NCBI RefSeq assembly: GCF_950066645.1
Contig: NZ_CATMFB010000005.1
Location: 62,001-126,000, forward strand
Reading direction: 5' to 3'
Source of the DNA: an uncultured Thalassolituus sp.
GTDB lineage: Bacteria > Pseudomonadota > Gammaproteobacteria > Pseudomonadales > Oceanobacteraceae
DNA length: 64,000 bases
Shown in pieces: positions 52,544 to 61,888 of this stretch (position 1 is its first letter; every line of letters starts with the position of its first letter). A program made the translations under genes and the position numbers. Under the pieces are notes generated by a model. That model did not search any database, was not told the origin of the DNA, and worked only from the letters and a program-made list of their open reading frames with translations.

Positions 52544-53005
52544 ATGTACCCTCATTTCGTCGCCGTTGACGCCAGTTCCTACGAAGATACTGCTCACCCT
52601 GTGGCTATTGCGTGGTCTCTGGCCGACGGAACCATCAAAACGACGCTGATTCAGCCCGAAGATGACTGGGAAGACTGGGACTACGCTCTGGAAGACATTC
52701 ACGGGATCAATCAGGACACCCTGTATCAGCGGGGAGAAACCAGCTGGTCTGTCATCCGCGAACTGGAAAACGACCTGGAGCAGCCTTTCCTTTTCTGCGA
52801 AGACACAAGCCGGACCGATCTTCTGTTCGAACGCCTCTATGAGGCCTGCGGCCGGGACGTCACCCTTGAAACCGGTCATTTTGGTGATGAGCTGTCCAGT
52901 CAGAGAGACCTGAATGAATGGCTGATGGATACCGGCTTCCAACACCTGCCCTGCGACGAACGCGTCCGACTGATGCTGACCGCCTGGGCTGAAGACAATA
53001 AATGA
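52544..53005 (+). CDS. DnaQ-like fold protein lacking canonical catalytic residues
   Basis: A 153-residue protein. The start HFVAVDASSYEDTAHPVAIA has the shape of DEDD exonuclease motif I, but the usual DxE is DAS. The segment ALEDIHGINQDTLYQ resembles the HGI turn of DnaQ proteins, and FLFCEDTSRTDLLFERLYEA the second motif. With the first acidic pair broken, activity is doubtful. The assignment is by pattern only. Follows the PAS-GGDEF-EAL gene by 44 bp. Confidence 0.65.
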   Translation: MYPHFVAVDASSYEDTAHPVAIAWSLADGTIKTTLIQPEDDWEDWDYALEDIHGINQDTLYQRGETSWSVIRELENDLEQPFLFCEDTSRTDLLFERLYEACGRDVTLETGHFGDELSSQRDLNEWLMDTGFQHLPCDERVRLMLTAWAEDNK

Positions 53006-53046
53006 TCACTAAAAAGAAAAAACTAATAATAAGAGATCAGATAAGA

Positions 53047-54357
53047 TTACTTAAATAATCTGAAGCCCGCTTCAATCCGTTGTGCCCAGTCGGAGGGCAC
53101 ACCCGCAGCATCGGCGTACTCAGACCAGCGCTCCAGCGCCCCTCTGACCTGCGCGACTAACTCATACGCCCGGTGTTCACGCACATCCGCCGCTGCTGCC
53201 GCCGCAAGGAGATCCGACATCGTAAAATGATCACGTCTGCCGTTCACCGACATCTGATGCTGTGACGTCCACAACCCCTCTGGATTCCAGGCAAATGTCA
53301 CATCGTAAGCGGGGGATAAGCGCCACAGGCCACGTTTATCCATCAAAAACGCGATATTCTTCGTATGATCATCCTGATTGCGACTCATCAGGTTAAACAG
53401 CATCCGTAAATACTGCTGCTCCAGGGTCGCCCTCACGTTATCGGGCTCCAGCTGCCGGATCACACGAAAACACTGCTCGTATGAATAGCCACCCGCCTGA
53501 TTAAAATCGTAGTGCGCCAGTCCACACAGCGTCTGCATGTGCAGACGACCCGCCCCGCCCTCTCTGTCGAAGCGCTCAGTCATAAAGTGCGCACGGCCAT
53601 TTTCTTCCAGTAAATGAGACGGCATCATGGTAATGCCTGCGGCGGTTGCCATCAGATAGTAGGCGTATTCAATCCGCGTAAATCCCTGGGGGTCGGCCAG
53701 CTCTTTGTCTGAGTTACCATCCACACCATCAAACTTCAGCAGATAATGGCGAAACCCTTCACTGGCATCCAGCTGACCGGAGCGGACTTCCCCTGTCTCC
53801 GGGTTCCAGGCCACCACGGCTTTGGCCCGCGCGCCACCCGCCGATGTGCCAACCGAAATAATCTGCTGCAAAGCATGTTGATCTTCGGCACCGCTGTGAA
53901 TGGCCGTCGCCAGGTTCTTTTTCTGAGCCAGTGCCCGGTTTGCAAGGCTGACAAGCTCTGCCAGTTCCAGTGACTCACTGACGGGAGCGGCGCGCCTCGA
54001 GGCCGGTGCAAACTCCAGCGCTCCCATCCCCCTCTGCCCCATATAGAGGAGGCGTTCAACGGGATTAAAATCTTCTGGTGAGCGGCCATTGGCCACCAGC
54101 CACTGGTCGATCAGGAGGTTGCCGAACTTATCCGGCAGTGCATCTGCCAGCATGCCGGGCAACCCATGAAATGACTGATAGTTAAGCTCGGGAAAGGCAA
54201 ATGTCCCCGGGCGCAGGGGCATCTGAAGCGGCGCCAGCTGTATTCCGGAGCGTAGAAAACCGGGTTCGTATTCGAAGACACCGAGCCGCCGCTCCGCATT
54301 CCACTGAACTGCGCCAATCAGCTTTCCCCACAGCCTTACTTCGGCAAGAGAAATCAC
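53047..54357 (-). CDS. hipA: HipA-family serine/threonine kinase toxin
   Basis: 436 residues. N-terminal HipA_N domain (GVFEYEPGFLRSGIQLAPLQ), a glycine-rich loop ISVGTSAGGARAK (about 168-178), the catalytic loop RNQDDHTKN (326-334) and metal-binding LSPAYDVTF (about D352). HipA kinases phosphorylate aminoacyl-tRNA synthetases (GltX in E. coli) and induce dormancy. It overlaps hipB by 4 bp (ATGA). Length matches the family. Confidence 0.94.
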   Translation of the reverse strand: MISLAEVRLWGKLIGAVQWNAERRLGVFEYEPGFLRSGIQLAPLQMPLRPGTFAFPELNYQSFHGLPGMLADALPDKFGNLLIDQWLVANGRSPEDFNPVERLLYMGQRGMGALEFAPASRRAAPVSESLELAELVSLANRALAQKKNLATAIHSGAEDQHALQQIISVGTSAGGARAKAVVAWNPETGEVRSGQLDASEGFRHYLLKFDGVDGNSDKELADPQGFTRIEYAYYLMATAAGITMMPSHLLEENGRAHFMTERFDREGGAGRLHMQTLCGLAHYDFNQAGGYSYEQCFRVIRQLEPDNVRATLEQQYLRMLFNLMSRNQDDHTKNIAFLMDKRGLWRLSPAYDVTFAWNPEGLWTSQHQMSVNGRRDHFTMSDLLAAAAAADVREHRAYELVAQVRGALERWSEYADAAGVPSDWAQRIEAGFRLFK

Positions 54358-54722
54358 GCGTCATCCCCCCACTCCCAACCGGTTTCATCGGTTCTGGAAC
54401 GCTCTCCGGACGCCCGCTGACGCTGCTGTGGCTCTGCCAGATAGCCGCTGCCCTGACTTCGCAGAGTCTGCATCGGACTGTCGCCCGGCTGTTCCAGAAA
54501 ATGTTCAAGCTGTGCAATACAGTCGAGCGCCTTCATCAGCGCAATCATATTGAGGAGACTCAGGTTTCCCTCTCCCCGCTCGAAGCGTCGCAGGGTCGCA
54601 ACGCCTATCCCCGCATCTGCGGCGAGCTGGCTCTGGGTGATATTCCGCTCCAGGCGTAGCGCCCGGAAACGATGGGCCAAGGCTTCAAGAATCTTCTGAT
54701 CGGAGAGGAGATGAAAACTCAT
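54354..54722 (-). CDS. hipB: HipB-like antitoxin with Xre-type HTH
   Basis: 122 residues. A canonical Xre HTH (LRLERNITQSQLAADAGIGVATLRRFERG) is followed by an unusually long polar tail (about residues 85-122, QQRQRASGERSRTDETGWEW), longer than E. coli HipB. It should bind HipA and repress the operon. Start at the ATG at 54722, next to an operator-like dyad. Confidence 0.9.
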   Translation of the reverse strand: MSFHLLSDQKILEALAHRFRALRLERNITQSQLAADAGIGVATLRRFERGEGNLSLLNMIALMKALDCIAQLEHFLEQPGDSPMQTLRSQGSGYLAEPQQRQRASGERSRTDETGWEWGDDA

Positions 54723-54765
54723 AAAAGATCACCTGAGATCAATTAACAATTAAAAACCACAACAA

Positions 54766-54792
54766 ATATCATAAACGATATTTTATTATCGT
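54766..54792 (-). promoter_or_regulatory. hipBA operator-like dyads
   Basis: Two overlapping dyads: ATATC-N6-GATAT (54766-54781) and ACGATA-N6-TATCGT (54775-54792). The TATC/GATA arms recall the E. coli HipB operator TATCC-N8-GGATA, though spacing differs. They lie 44-70 bp upstream of hipB in a strongly AT-rich gap. Confidence 0.6.
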
Positions 54793-54856
54793 GAAAATTA
54801 TTCTTGCGATGGTCTAAGAAACCAGTACAGTACCCTGTTTTCGCCGGAGACCGGAC

Positions 54857-55399
54857 ATGGCACTGAAAGCCACGATTTATAAGGCAGAGCTGACCATTTC
54901 AGACATGGACCGGGGCTACTACCACACCCATGCCCTCACCATTGCACAGCACCCTTCAGAAACCCTTGAACGTATGATGCTGCGCATTGCTGTGTTTGCA
55001 TTGAATGCCACTAAGCGTCTGGAATTCAGTAAAGGTCTCAGTACGGATGACGAACCTGATCTCTGGGAACACAATTACAACGGTGATATTGACCTCTGGA
55101 TCGAGCTGGGTAATCCCGACGAGAAGCGCCTGAGGAAAGCCTGCGGTCGTGCAGGTGCGGTCATCCTGTACGGTTATCACGGTCACGCATTCGATATCTG
55201 GTGGCAGCAGAATGCTCAGCGCTGCCGTCAGCTCTCCGGGCTCCGCGTATTCCGGCTGGATGAAAAGCTGGTCGCCCAACTGACAGACATGGCTGCCAGA
55301 ACAATGCGCCTGCAGGCAACAATTCAGGATGGTACTCTCTGGCTGGGTAATGAAGAGAGCAGCATCGAAATAACCCCCGAACTGCTGCCGGAGGCATAA
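54857..55399 (+). CDS. yaeQ: YaeQ family protein
   Basis: 180 residues, PD-(D/E)xK-fold protein of unknown role. Family markers are MALKATIYKAELTISDMDRG, the WIELGNPDEKRLRKACGRAG segment with conserved acidic and lysine residues, and the C-terminal RLQATIQDGTLWLGN. Normal length. It starts 4 bp ahead of the helicase gene's region end-to-end, so the two are probably co-transcribed. Confidence 0.93.
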   Translation: MALKATIYKAELTISDMDRGYYHTHALTIAQHPSETLERMMLRIAVFALNATKRLEFSKGLSTDDEPDLWEHNYNGDIDLWIELGNPDEKRLRKACGRAGAVILYGYHGHAFDIWWQQNAQRCRQLSGLRVFRLDEKLVAQLTDMAARTMRLQATIQDGTLWLGNEESSIEITPELLPEA

Positions 55400-55403
55400 G
55401 CAC

Positions 55404-56771
55404 ATGAGTGGATTCAGACATCTGCTGCAGGACTCTGCGATTCTGCAACGCATTGAAAAACTGGGCTACCGCACACCCACCCCCATTCAGGAAGCGGCCA
55501 TTCCGCATATTCTGGAAGGCAAAAACCTGATGGCGGCTGCGCCGACCGGTACCGGGAAAACCGCGGCATTTATGCTGCCTGTGCTGGAGCTGCTCGGCTA
55601 CCACCCCCGCCCGGAAGACGAAGAAGGATATATATTCCCTCGGGTACTGCTGATTGCCCCCACCCGCGAACTCGCGCAACAGCTGATTGGGGTATTCCGT
55701 GACTACGGCAGAAACACAGGCCAGCGCTGCCTGCTCGCCTGCGGCGGACAGAACCCACGCGAAGTGAACGAAAAACTTCAGCAGGGAGCCGACATTGTCG
55801 TGGCAACCCCCGGGCGTCTGTACGAACTGATGACCCAGGACAGAATTGAGCTTGATTACCTCCAGTGTCTGATTCTTGATGAAGCTGATCGTCTTCTCGA
55901 CCTGGGCTTCGCCGACGACCTGAAGCGCATCGTGGCGCGCTTGCCGGACGCCCGCCAGAACCTGCTTTTCTCTGCCACGTTTGATAAAGCCGTCCGGGAA
56001 CTCGCCACTGAGCTGATGCCCGGCGCCATTGAACTTGGCCAGAAAGATGCCAACCGCGCCAGTACAGCTGTACGCCAGTGGCTGGTACCGGTGGATCACC
56101 AGGACAAAGGAGACGCCACCGTCACTCTGCTGAAAGAGAACAAATGGCCCCAGGTCATGGTCTTTACCAAGACCAAGAAAGGTGCGGATGCTCTGACAGA
56201 ACAACTGCAGCAGGAAGGACTCCAGGCCGAAGTGTTGCACGGGGATAAATCGCAGGCCGAACGGAACCGTATTCTGGATGCATTCCGCGAGAAAAAACTG
56301 CGTATTCTTGTTTCAACCGATGTCGCGGCTCGTGGCATCGACATCGAACACCTGCCTGCCGTCATTAATCACGACTTGCCTCCGGTTGCGCAGGACTATA
56401 TTCACCGCATCGGTCGTACGGGCCGGGCCGGAGAAAAAGGCATTGCGATTTCTCTGATCGCCGCCCATGAGGTCGACACACTGACAGATATCGAAACCCT
56501 GATCGGCCGCGTTCTGCCCCGTGAAGATCTGATTGGTCATGTGCCGAACCACCGGGTGCCGGAAACCGGACCGGGTAAGACGCCGGGACGAAGCCGGAAA
56601 CACCCGTCAAAAGGCAAAAAAAATGCGACGCCGGAACGCGCACCCAAGGTAAATGGCGCGATCAGCAAAAAGAAAAAGTCAGAAAAACCTGCGCAGACGA
56701 AAGAACCGGCTGGCCGGGGCGGCAGTATGTTCTCGCGCAAAAAACCGGTCACCCGACGTTCGATCGACTGA
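55404..56771 (+). CDS. DEAD-box ATP-dependent RNA helicase
   Basis: 455 residues. Q-motif GYRTPTPIQ, Walker A APTGTGKT (46-53), PTREL, DEAD (159-162), SAT (190-192) and HRIGRTGRAG are all present. The C-terminal ~90 residues are basic and lysine-rich with poly-lysine tracts, typical of SrmB/RhlE-like helicases acting in ribosome assembly. Which E. coli paralogue it corresponds to is not clear. Confidence 0.94.
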   Translation: MSGFRHLLQDSAILQRIEKLGYRTPTPIQEAAIPHILEGKNLMAAAPTGTGKTAAFMLPVLELLGYHPRPEDEEGYIFPRVLLIAPTRELAQQLIGVFRDYGRNTGQRCLLACGGQNPREVNEKLQQGADIVVATPGRLYELMTQDRIELDYLQCLILDEADRLLDLGFADDLKRIVARLPDARQNLLFSATFDKAVRELATELMPGAIELGQKDANRASTAVRQWLVPVDHQDKGDATVTLLKENKWPQVMVFTKTKKGADALTEQLQQEGLQAEVLHGDKSQAERNRILDAFREKKLRILVSTDVAARGIDIEHLPAVINHDLPPVAQDYIHRIGRTGRAGEKGIAISLIAAHEVDTLTDIETLIGRVLPREDLIGHVPNHRVPETGPGKTPGRSRKHPSKGKKNATPERAPKVNGAISKKKKSEKPAQTKEPAGRGGSMFSRKKPVTRRSID

Positions 56772-56792
56772 CCGTCACACGTGGGCTGGGAA

Positions 56793-57266
56793 TCAGGCGA
56801 TTCCCAGCAGTTCGACCTCGAATACCAGCACAGAACCCGCCGGAATCGTGCCGACTTTACGATTGCCATACCCCAGGTCAGCAGGGATCCAGAAGCGGTA
56901 CTTCGCCCCTTCCGTCATCAGCTGAACGCCCTCCGTCCAACCCGGGATCACCTGATTCAGACCAAACGCAATCGGCTCATTACGCTGTACCGAACTATCA
57001 AATACACTGCCATTCAACAACGTACCGTGATAATGCACTGTCACCCGCGATGACGCCGCAGGATGCTTGTCTCCAGTGCCCTCGGTAATGATCTCATACT
57101 GCAGGCCAGTCGAGGTTTCGGTCACTTCCTCGCGGTCGCGGTTTGTTTCAAGAAACGCGCGCCCCTCTGCGATATTCGCTTCCGCGCCTTTGCTCCCTAC
57201 TCCCGCGCGTTTCAGCGCGTAAATAACCAGCACCACAATGAGCGCAACCAGAATAATATTAAACAT
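56793..57266 (-). CDS. Membrane-anchored FKBP-type peptidyl-prolyl isomerase
   Basis: 157 residues. An N-terminal membrane helix (FNIILVALIVVLVIYALK) is followed by a linker with REGRAFL-like and EVTETSTGLQYEIITEGTGD segments, then an FKBP domain (HYHGTLLNGSVFDSSVQRNE, QVIPGWTEGVQLMTEGAKYR, LVFEVELL). It helps folding of envelope proteins. An AAGGAG ribosome site precedes the ATG. Convergent with the helicase gene. Confidence 0.92.
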   Translation of the reverse strand: MFNIILVALIVVLVIYALKRAGVGSKGAEANIAEGRAFLETNRDREEVTETSTGLQYEIITEGTGDKHPAASSRVTVHYHGTLLNGSVFDSSVQRNEPIAFGLNQVIPGWTEGVQLMTEGAKYRFWIPADLGYGNRKVGTIPAGSVLVFEVELLGIA

Positions 57267-57390
57267 ACAGGCTCCTTAATTCAGGCGCTTATTATGGCAG
57301 TCAGTGCGCCCCTCTGCGAGTACCCGGGTGACTGAGACTCAGAGGATCTGCGACAGAAACCAACGTCAGCCTGAGCGTCAATCCGGGCAA

Positions 57391-57408
57391 ACGCCGTCAG
57401 AACGGCGT
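57391..57408 (+). other. Hairpin in the putA leader
   Basis: A 7-bp stem ACGCCGT / ACGGCGT with loop CAGA lies 57 bp before the putA start, inside the 199-bp intergenic region. No T-run follows. It may be a leader structure; I see no known riboswitch pattern. The rest of the gap is unassigned. Confidence 0.4.
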
Positions 57409-57465
57409 AAAGAGACAGGCGAAAACCTCATAGTCTGCGCATAATTAACGGATAAGGAGGTGGTT

Positions 57466-60400
57466 ATGGCCGAACTCTTATCTCACCCGACAGGGAGCCC
57501 TCTGATTGCAGAGCATCCTGACTGGGACTGCGGACAGTGGATCAGGCATATACAGAATCTGTATCACGCCGACGAAACCGCACTGGCACGGGAGCTTGCT
57601 GCACGCCTGCCACCTCACTTGCTCAAACATGCCTCAAAAGACGCCGCTCTGCTGATCTGCGAGCTGCGGGATTCCCCCGAGAAGCTTTCTCTGTTTGATG
57701 AATTTATGCAGGAATACAGCCTTGATAACGAAGAAGGGCTGACGCTGATGGTGATGGCCGAAGCGCTGTTGCGAATTCCCGACACGGCCACCAGAGACGC
57801 CTTTATCCGTGCTGAAATGAGCCTGGCTGACTGGGAGAAGCACATTGATCACAGTACGTCGGCATGGGTGAATGCCGCCACCCGTGGACTGAGCGTCGGC
57901 AGTCGCATTGCCCGCCTCAAAAGTAACGTAATGCAGCTGCTTACCCGTCCGGGCCAACCCCTCGTCCGCCAGGCACTGAAACAGGCGATGCAGCTGATGG
58001 GTAATCAGTTTGTACTCGGGGAAAACATCGAGCAGGCCGTCATCCGCGCCAATAAAAGTGCACAGCCAATGACGTCGTATTCCTTCGATATGCTTGGCGA
58101 AGCGGCAGTCACAGAATCGGATGCTGAGCGTTATCTCAGAGCCTACCGCCGGGCACTCGATGAAATTGATCGTTACCACGATCCCGAGCGGCCCGCGAAC
58201 TCCCTGTCGATCAAACTGTCGGCACTTCACCCCAGATACGAAGAAAATCGTCGTCTCCACGTCATTGAAGAGCTGGGCGAGCGCCTTAACACGCTTATCA
58301 GCGCTGCCAGAGAGAGGGATATCCCGGTCACCATCGACGCCGAAGAGGCCGACCGGCTCGAACTGTCGCTGGCCCTGTTCGAAAAAGCCTTCCGCGGAGC
58401 TGCTCAGGGCTGGGGCGGACTGGGTCTGGCTGTTCAGGCTTATTCCAAGCGGGCGACGGGGGTTCTGGCCTGGGTACATCAGCTCGCCACCAGCGAAGGG
58501 ACGGCCATCCCGGTGAGACTGGTTAAAGGCGCCTACTGGGACACTGAGATCAAACGCGCTCAGCAGAAAGGCCAGCAGACCTACCCGGTATTTACCCGCA
58601 AGGCCCATACGGACCTGTCATACCTTGTCTGTGCTCAGATCATGCTGCAAAGCGACTGGATACGCCCTCAGTTTGCCACCCACAACGCTCAGACCATCAG
58701 TACGGTAATCAAACTTGCGGATGCCGTGGGGCGCGATGATGGCTATGAATTCCAGAGGCTTCAGGGGATGGGAGAGGCGCTGTACCGGGCATGTCAGACA
58801 CAACGGCCGGTGCCACTGCGCGTTTACGCTCCGGTCGGCGAGCATCAGGATCTGCTCCCCTACCTGGTGCGCCGCCTGCTTGAGAACGGGGCCAACAGCT
58901 CCTTTGTACATCATCTCTGGGATGAAAATGTAGCGGCGCACGTCCTGACGAAATCACCGTTGATTTCAGCACAGGAAAAGGCTTTTTCAATGAATCCGGC
59001 CACTCCCTTACCGGCGGACATACTGGCCCCGCGGAAAAATTCCAGCGGGATCAACCTCAGTATTCCGCAGGAAAGAGACGCACTGATTCATTCCATGAGT
59101 CCGTTTCTTCATCGTCGCTGGCAGGCACGCCCCCAGGTCAGTATTGCCAGTATCACTCCGTTGCAGGCCGATCAGACCTGCGTGTCACCGTGCAGCATCC
59201 GTCAGGAAATCGGCAGTGTGCAGTGGCTGAACCCGGATGACGCCGGGGCGGTCATTTCTGCAGCACAGGCCGCTTTTGAGCGCTGGCGCATCCGTCCCGC
59301 CGCTGAAACTGTGCCCTTGCGTCGCCGCTGGCTGGAAGCACTCGCCGACCTGCTGGAGGATCACAGACCTGAACTGATTGCGTTGTGTGCCCTGGAGGCC
59401 GGAAAGACGCTTCAGGACGGTGTCGACGAAGTGCGTGAAGCCGTCGATTTCTGCCGTTACTACAGCGCTCAGACGAAAGAAGGTTTCGAGACTCCGCTCC
59501 CTCTTCCCGGTCCGACCGGAGAGGCGAACAGCTATCTGTACGAGGGCCGGGGCGTCTGGTTCTGTATCAGCCCGTGGAACTTCCCGATCGCGATATTTCT
59601 CGGTCAGATCAGCGCTGCTATAGCGGCGGGTAATACTGTGATTGCCAAACCGGCTGAACCCACCTCTCTGATCGCCGCCCGGGTAGTTGAGCTGGCCTGG
59701 GAAGCGGGCATTCCACGTGATGTTCTGCAGTGTGTGCCGGGCCGTGGGCCAGTATTAGGCGAGGCCTTTCTGAATGACCGCCGGATTGCAGGCGTTGCCT
59801 TTACCGGTTCTGAACACGCTGCGCGCCAGATTGCGATTACCCTTGCACACAGAGGCGGGCCACTGATCCCTCTGATTGCTGAAACCGGGGGGCAGAATGC
59901 GATGATCGCAGATTCATCCGCCCTACCCGAACAACTGGTACAGGATGCAATACGCTCAGCCTTTACCAGCGCCGGACAACGGTGCTCTGCACTCCGGGTG
60001 CTGTGCCTGCAGGAAGATATTGCCGACAAGGTCATCAGTCTTCTCAAAGGGGCAATGCACGAAGTTCAGACAGGCAACCCACTGGACATCAGCACAGACC
60101 TGGGGCCAGTTATTTCGGATCGTGCTCAGCACCGACTGCAGGCGCACCTGCGCTGGTTACAGAATCATGGCACGCTGATCGCCCGGGCAACGCCTGCCTC
60201 TCAGGAAGGGACCTTTGTCACCCCTGTGATCTACAGCATCGACAGCATCGCTGACCTCAAGGAGGAACACTTTGGTCCAGTGATGCACGTCGTACGATAC
60301 AAGGCGTCTCAGCTCGGAAGGTTAATTGAGGAGATCAATGAGACAGGCTATGGCCTGACGCTGAGCATTCACTCCCGCAACCCTCAGACCATCGATTTTA

Positions 60401-60630
60401 TCTGGCGCCATGCCAGAGTCGGGAATGTCTACGTTAATCGCGATCAGATAGGCGCTGTTGTCGGTGTTCAGCCATTCGGAGGGATGGGAAAATCAGGCAG
60501 TGGCCCGAAAGCAGGTGGCCCGGATTATGTCCGCAGATTTGCCGTAGAACGCACACTGACCGTCAATACGACCGCCTCTGGCGGCAATGCTGACCTGCTC
60601 AGGAAGGCTTCACAGGACAACAAAGGCTGA
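57466..60630 (+). CDS. putA: Bifunctional proline dehydrogenase / P5C dehydrogenase
   Basis: 1054 residues from the ATG at 57466, five bases after AAGGAGG (an in-frame GTG lies 6 bp upstream). It converts proline to glutamate. The FAD barrel (about 160-450) shows LVKGAYWDTEIKRAQ and YEFQRLQGMGEALYRAC. The aldehyde dehydrogenase half has TGSEHAARQI, AETGGQNAMI (about 805) and catalytic cysteine in SAGQRCSALR (about 838). It lacks the ribbon-helix-helix DNA-binding domain of E. coli PutA and the long C-terminal extension. Confidence 0.96.
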   Translation: MAELLSHPTGSPLIAEHPDWDCGQWIRHIQNLYHADETALARELAARLPPHLLKHASKDAALLICELRDSPEKLSLFDEFMQEYSLDNEEGLTLMVMAEALLRIPDTATRDAFIRAEMSLADWEKHIDHSTSAWVNAATRGLSVGSRIARLKSNVMQLLTRPGQPLVRQALKQAMQLMGNQFVLGENIEQAVIRANKSAQPMTSYSFDMLGEAAVTESDAERYLRAYRRALDEIDRYHDPERPANSLSIKLSALHPRYEENRRLHVIEELGERLNTLISAARERDIPVTIDAEEADRLELSLALFEKAFRGAAQGWGGLGLAVQAYSKRATGVLAWVHQLATSEGTAIPVRLVKGAYWDTEIKRAQQKGQQTYPVFTRKAHTDLSYLVCAQIMLQSDWIRPQFATHNAQTISTVIKLADAVGRDDGYEFQRLQGMGEALYRACQTQRPVPLRVYAPVGEHQDLLPYLVRRLLENGANSSFVHHLWDENVAAHVLTKSPLISAQEKAFSMNPATPLPADILAPRKNSSGINLSIPQERDALIHSMSPFLHRRWQARPQVSIASITPLQADQTCVSPCSIRQEIGSVQWLNPDDAGAVISAAQAAFERWRIRPAAETVPLRRRWLEALADLLEDHRPELIALCALEAGKTLQDGVDEVREAVDFCRYYSAQTKEGFETPLPLPGPTGEANSYLYEGRGVWFCISPWNFPIAIFLGQISAAIAAGNTVIAKPAEPTSLIAARVVELAWEAGIPRDVLQCVPGRGPVLGEAFLNDRRIAGVAFTGSEHAARQIAITLAHRGGPLIPLIAETGGQNAMIADSSALPEQLVQDAIRSAFTSAGQRCSALRVLCLQEDIADKVISLLKGAMHEVQTGNPLDISTDLGPVISDRAQHRLQAHLRWLQNHGTLIARATPASQEGTFVTPVIYSIDSIADLKEEHFGPVMHVVRYKASQLGRLIEEINETGYGLTLSIHSRNPQTIDFIWRHARVGNVYVNRDQIGAVVGVQPFGGMGKSGSGPKAGGPDYVRRFAVERTLTVNTTASGGNADLLRKASQDNKG

Positions 60631-60634
60631 CGCC

Positions 60635-61381
60635 TCAGCGATACAGGTCTTTATCGTCCGTAAAGATTTTTGCGGCGACATTTTCTGCTCTTTTCATAGA
60701 CTTCAGAGCACCAGATCTGAATTCGCGGTGATACAGCACCGCAGTTACCAGGGCTGCGCCAAACATAAATACCCAGGGCGAAATAAACCAACTGAGTACC
60801 GCCATAGAAAAATAGAACGCCCGCAGTCCATTGTTATAACTGTGACTTGCCTGATCAATTACTTTGGCGCTGTAGATCGCCATACTGCGACGGTCATTGG
60901 CGGTAACCGTTTCGTCGCCCGGCATAGGTGCGGCGCCGACGAGCACAGAGGCAAAACCAAACTGACGCATTGACCAGGTAAACGTAAAATACGCATAGAT
61001 AAAAATAGCGATCAGAACCAGCACTTTAAATTCCAGTTCAAGCAGGTTATCGCCTTCGATAAACGAAATTGTCCTGAGCATTTCACTGATCTTATCCGTC
61101 GCTGTCAGCGCGGTCAGTAAACCCGCGATAATCAGCACACAGGAAGACGCAAAGAAATTAACATTGCGCTCGATATTGGCGAGCAGGGCCGCATCCCCTA
61201 CCCGCACTTCGCGCTGCAGCATACGGCGCATCCAGTTCACCCGGTGCACATGCAACACCGACGACAATGATGCTGAGCGCCTGGCCCGGTAATGAGCAAA
61301 AGAAGCGTAACCATACCAACAGAAAAGCAGCCAGCCGAGGCTGATAAAATTCAGAGAGCCGATCTCTGCCAGTTCTTCCAT
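60635..61381 (-). CDS. DUF599 membrane protein at the end of the ars operon
   Basis: 248 residues with four membrane helices (SLNFISLGWLLFCWYGYASF, ASSCVLIIAGLLTALTA, LVLIAIFIYAYFTFTW and SWFISPWVFMFGAALVTAVL). The pattern HYRARRSASLSSVLHVHRVN and SHSYNNGLRAFYFSMAVL is typical of DUF599. Function unknown. It begins 6 bp after the preceding gene without its own strong ribosome site, so it belongs to the same transcript as arsR-arsC-acr3. Confidence 0.85.
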   Translation of the reverse strand: MEELAEIGSLNFISLGWLLFCWYGYASFAHYRARRSASLSSVLHVHRVNWMRRMLQREVRVGDAALLANIERNVNFFASSCVLIIAGLLTALTATDKISEMLRTISFIEGDNLLELEFKVLVLIAIFIYAYFTFTWSMRQFGFASVLVGAAPMPGDETVTANDRRSMAIYSAKVIDQASHSYNNGLRAFYFSMAVLSWFISPWVFMFGAALVTAVLYHREFRSGALKSMKRAENVAAKIFTDDKDLYR

Positions 61382-61387
61382 CGGGGT

Positions 61388-61888
61388 TTAGCTCCGGTTG
61401 AGAATACCTGTCAGCCGCCGGATTTTTTCATCCGATAACTGACGGTAATCGAAATATGGGGACACAATATCGCCCACGTCATTGATTGCGAACGAATTAT
61501 CCAGCCATTGTGCACCAGGCGTCGAGAAAAATCCGCTGTCGGTCGCGAACTGCTTTCCCATAAAAATACGCTGGCCGGATGCCCTTTCCTCTCCGGGAGA
61601 ACCAAAGCAGAGAGCAACCTGCGAATTTTTCTGCAACAAAGCCTGGTCTCTGTATGCCTGCCAGGAGGCATAATCTTCGGCCAGCTGCGGCGTCAGCTCC
61701 CACATAAGCTTAGCGAATACATTAAATATCTTGCGCCAGTGATTGCCTGTCTCAGCGACAATAAACGCAATATCCCCCACAGCCAATGGGAGGATGGTCT
61801 CCGGAGACGAAAAATGGCCCGCGGCAGGCCGGTTATTCAGGTAGATCCGCAGCATCGCCTGCGGATCTCCCAGTCCGGTCTCAGGCAT
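61388..61888 (-). CDS. Uncharacterised 166-residue protein coupled to acr3
   Basis: From the ATG at 61888, overlapping the acr3 stop by 8 bp; a longer frame to 62032 is antisense-type overlap into acr3 and unlikely. The protein is soluble, with [40 protein letters not shown] and [21 protein letters not shown] do not recognise a catalytic motif. Coupling to acr3 suggests an arsenic-related or accessory job. Confidence 0.75.
   Translation of the reverse strand: MPETGLGDPQAMLRIYLNNRPAAGHFSSPETILPLAVGDIAFIVAETGNHWRKIFNVFAKLMWELTPQLAEDYASWQAYRDQALLQKNSQVALCFGSPGEERASGQRIFMGKQFATDSGFFSTPGAQWLDNSFAINDVGDIVSPYFDYRQLSDEKIRRLTGILNRS

Noticed and set aside
57267-57465. Glycine or other known riboswitch before putA
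   Set aside because: Only one simple hairpin is visible; no conserved aptamer core could be matched by eye.
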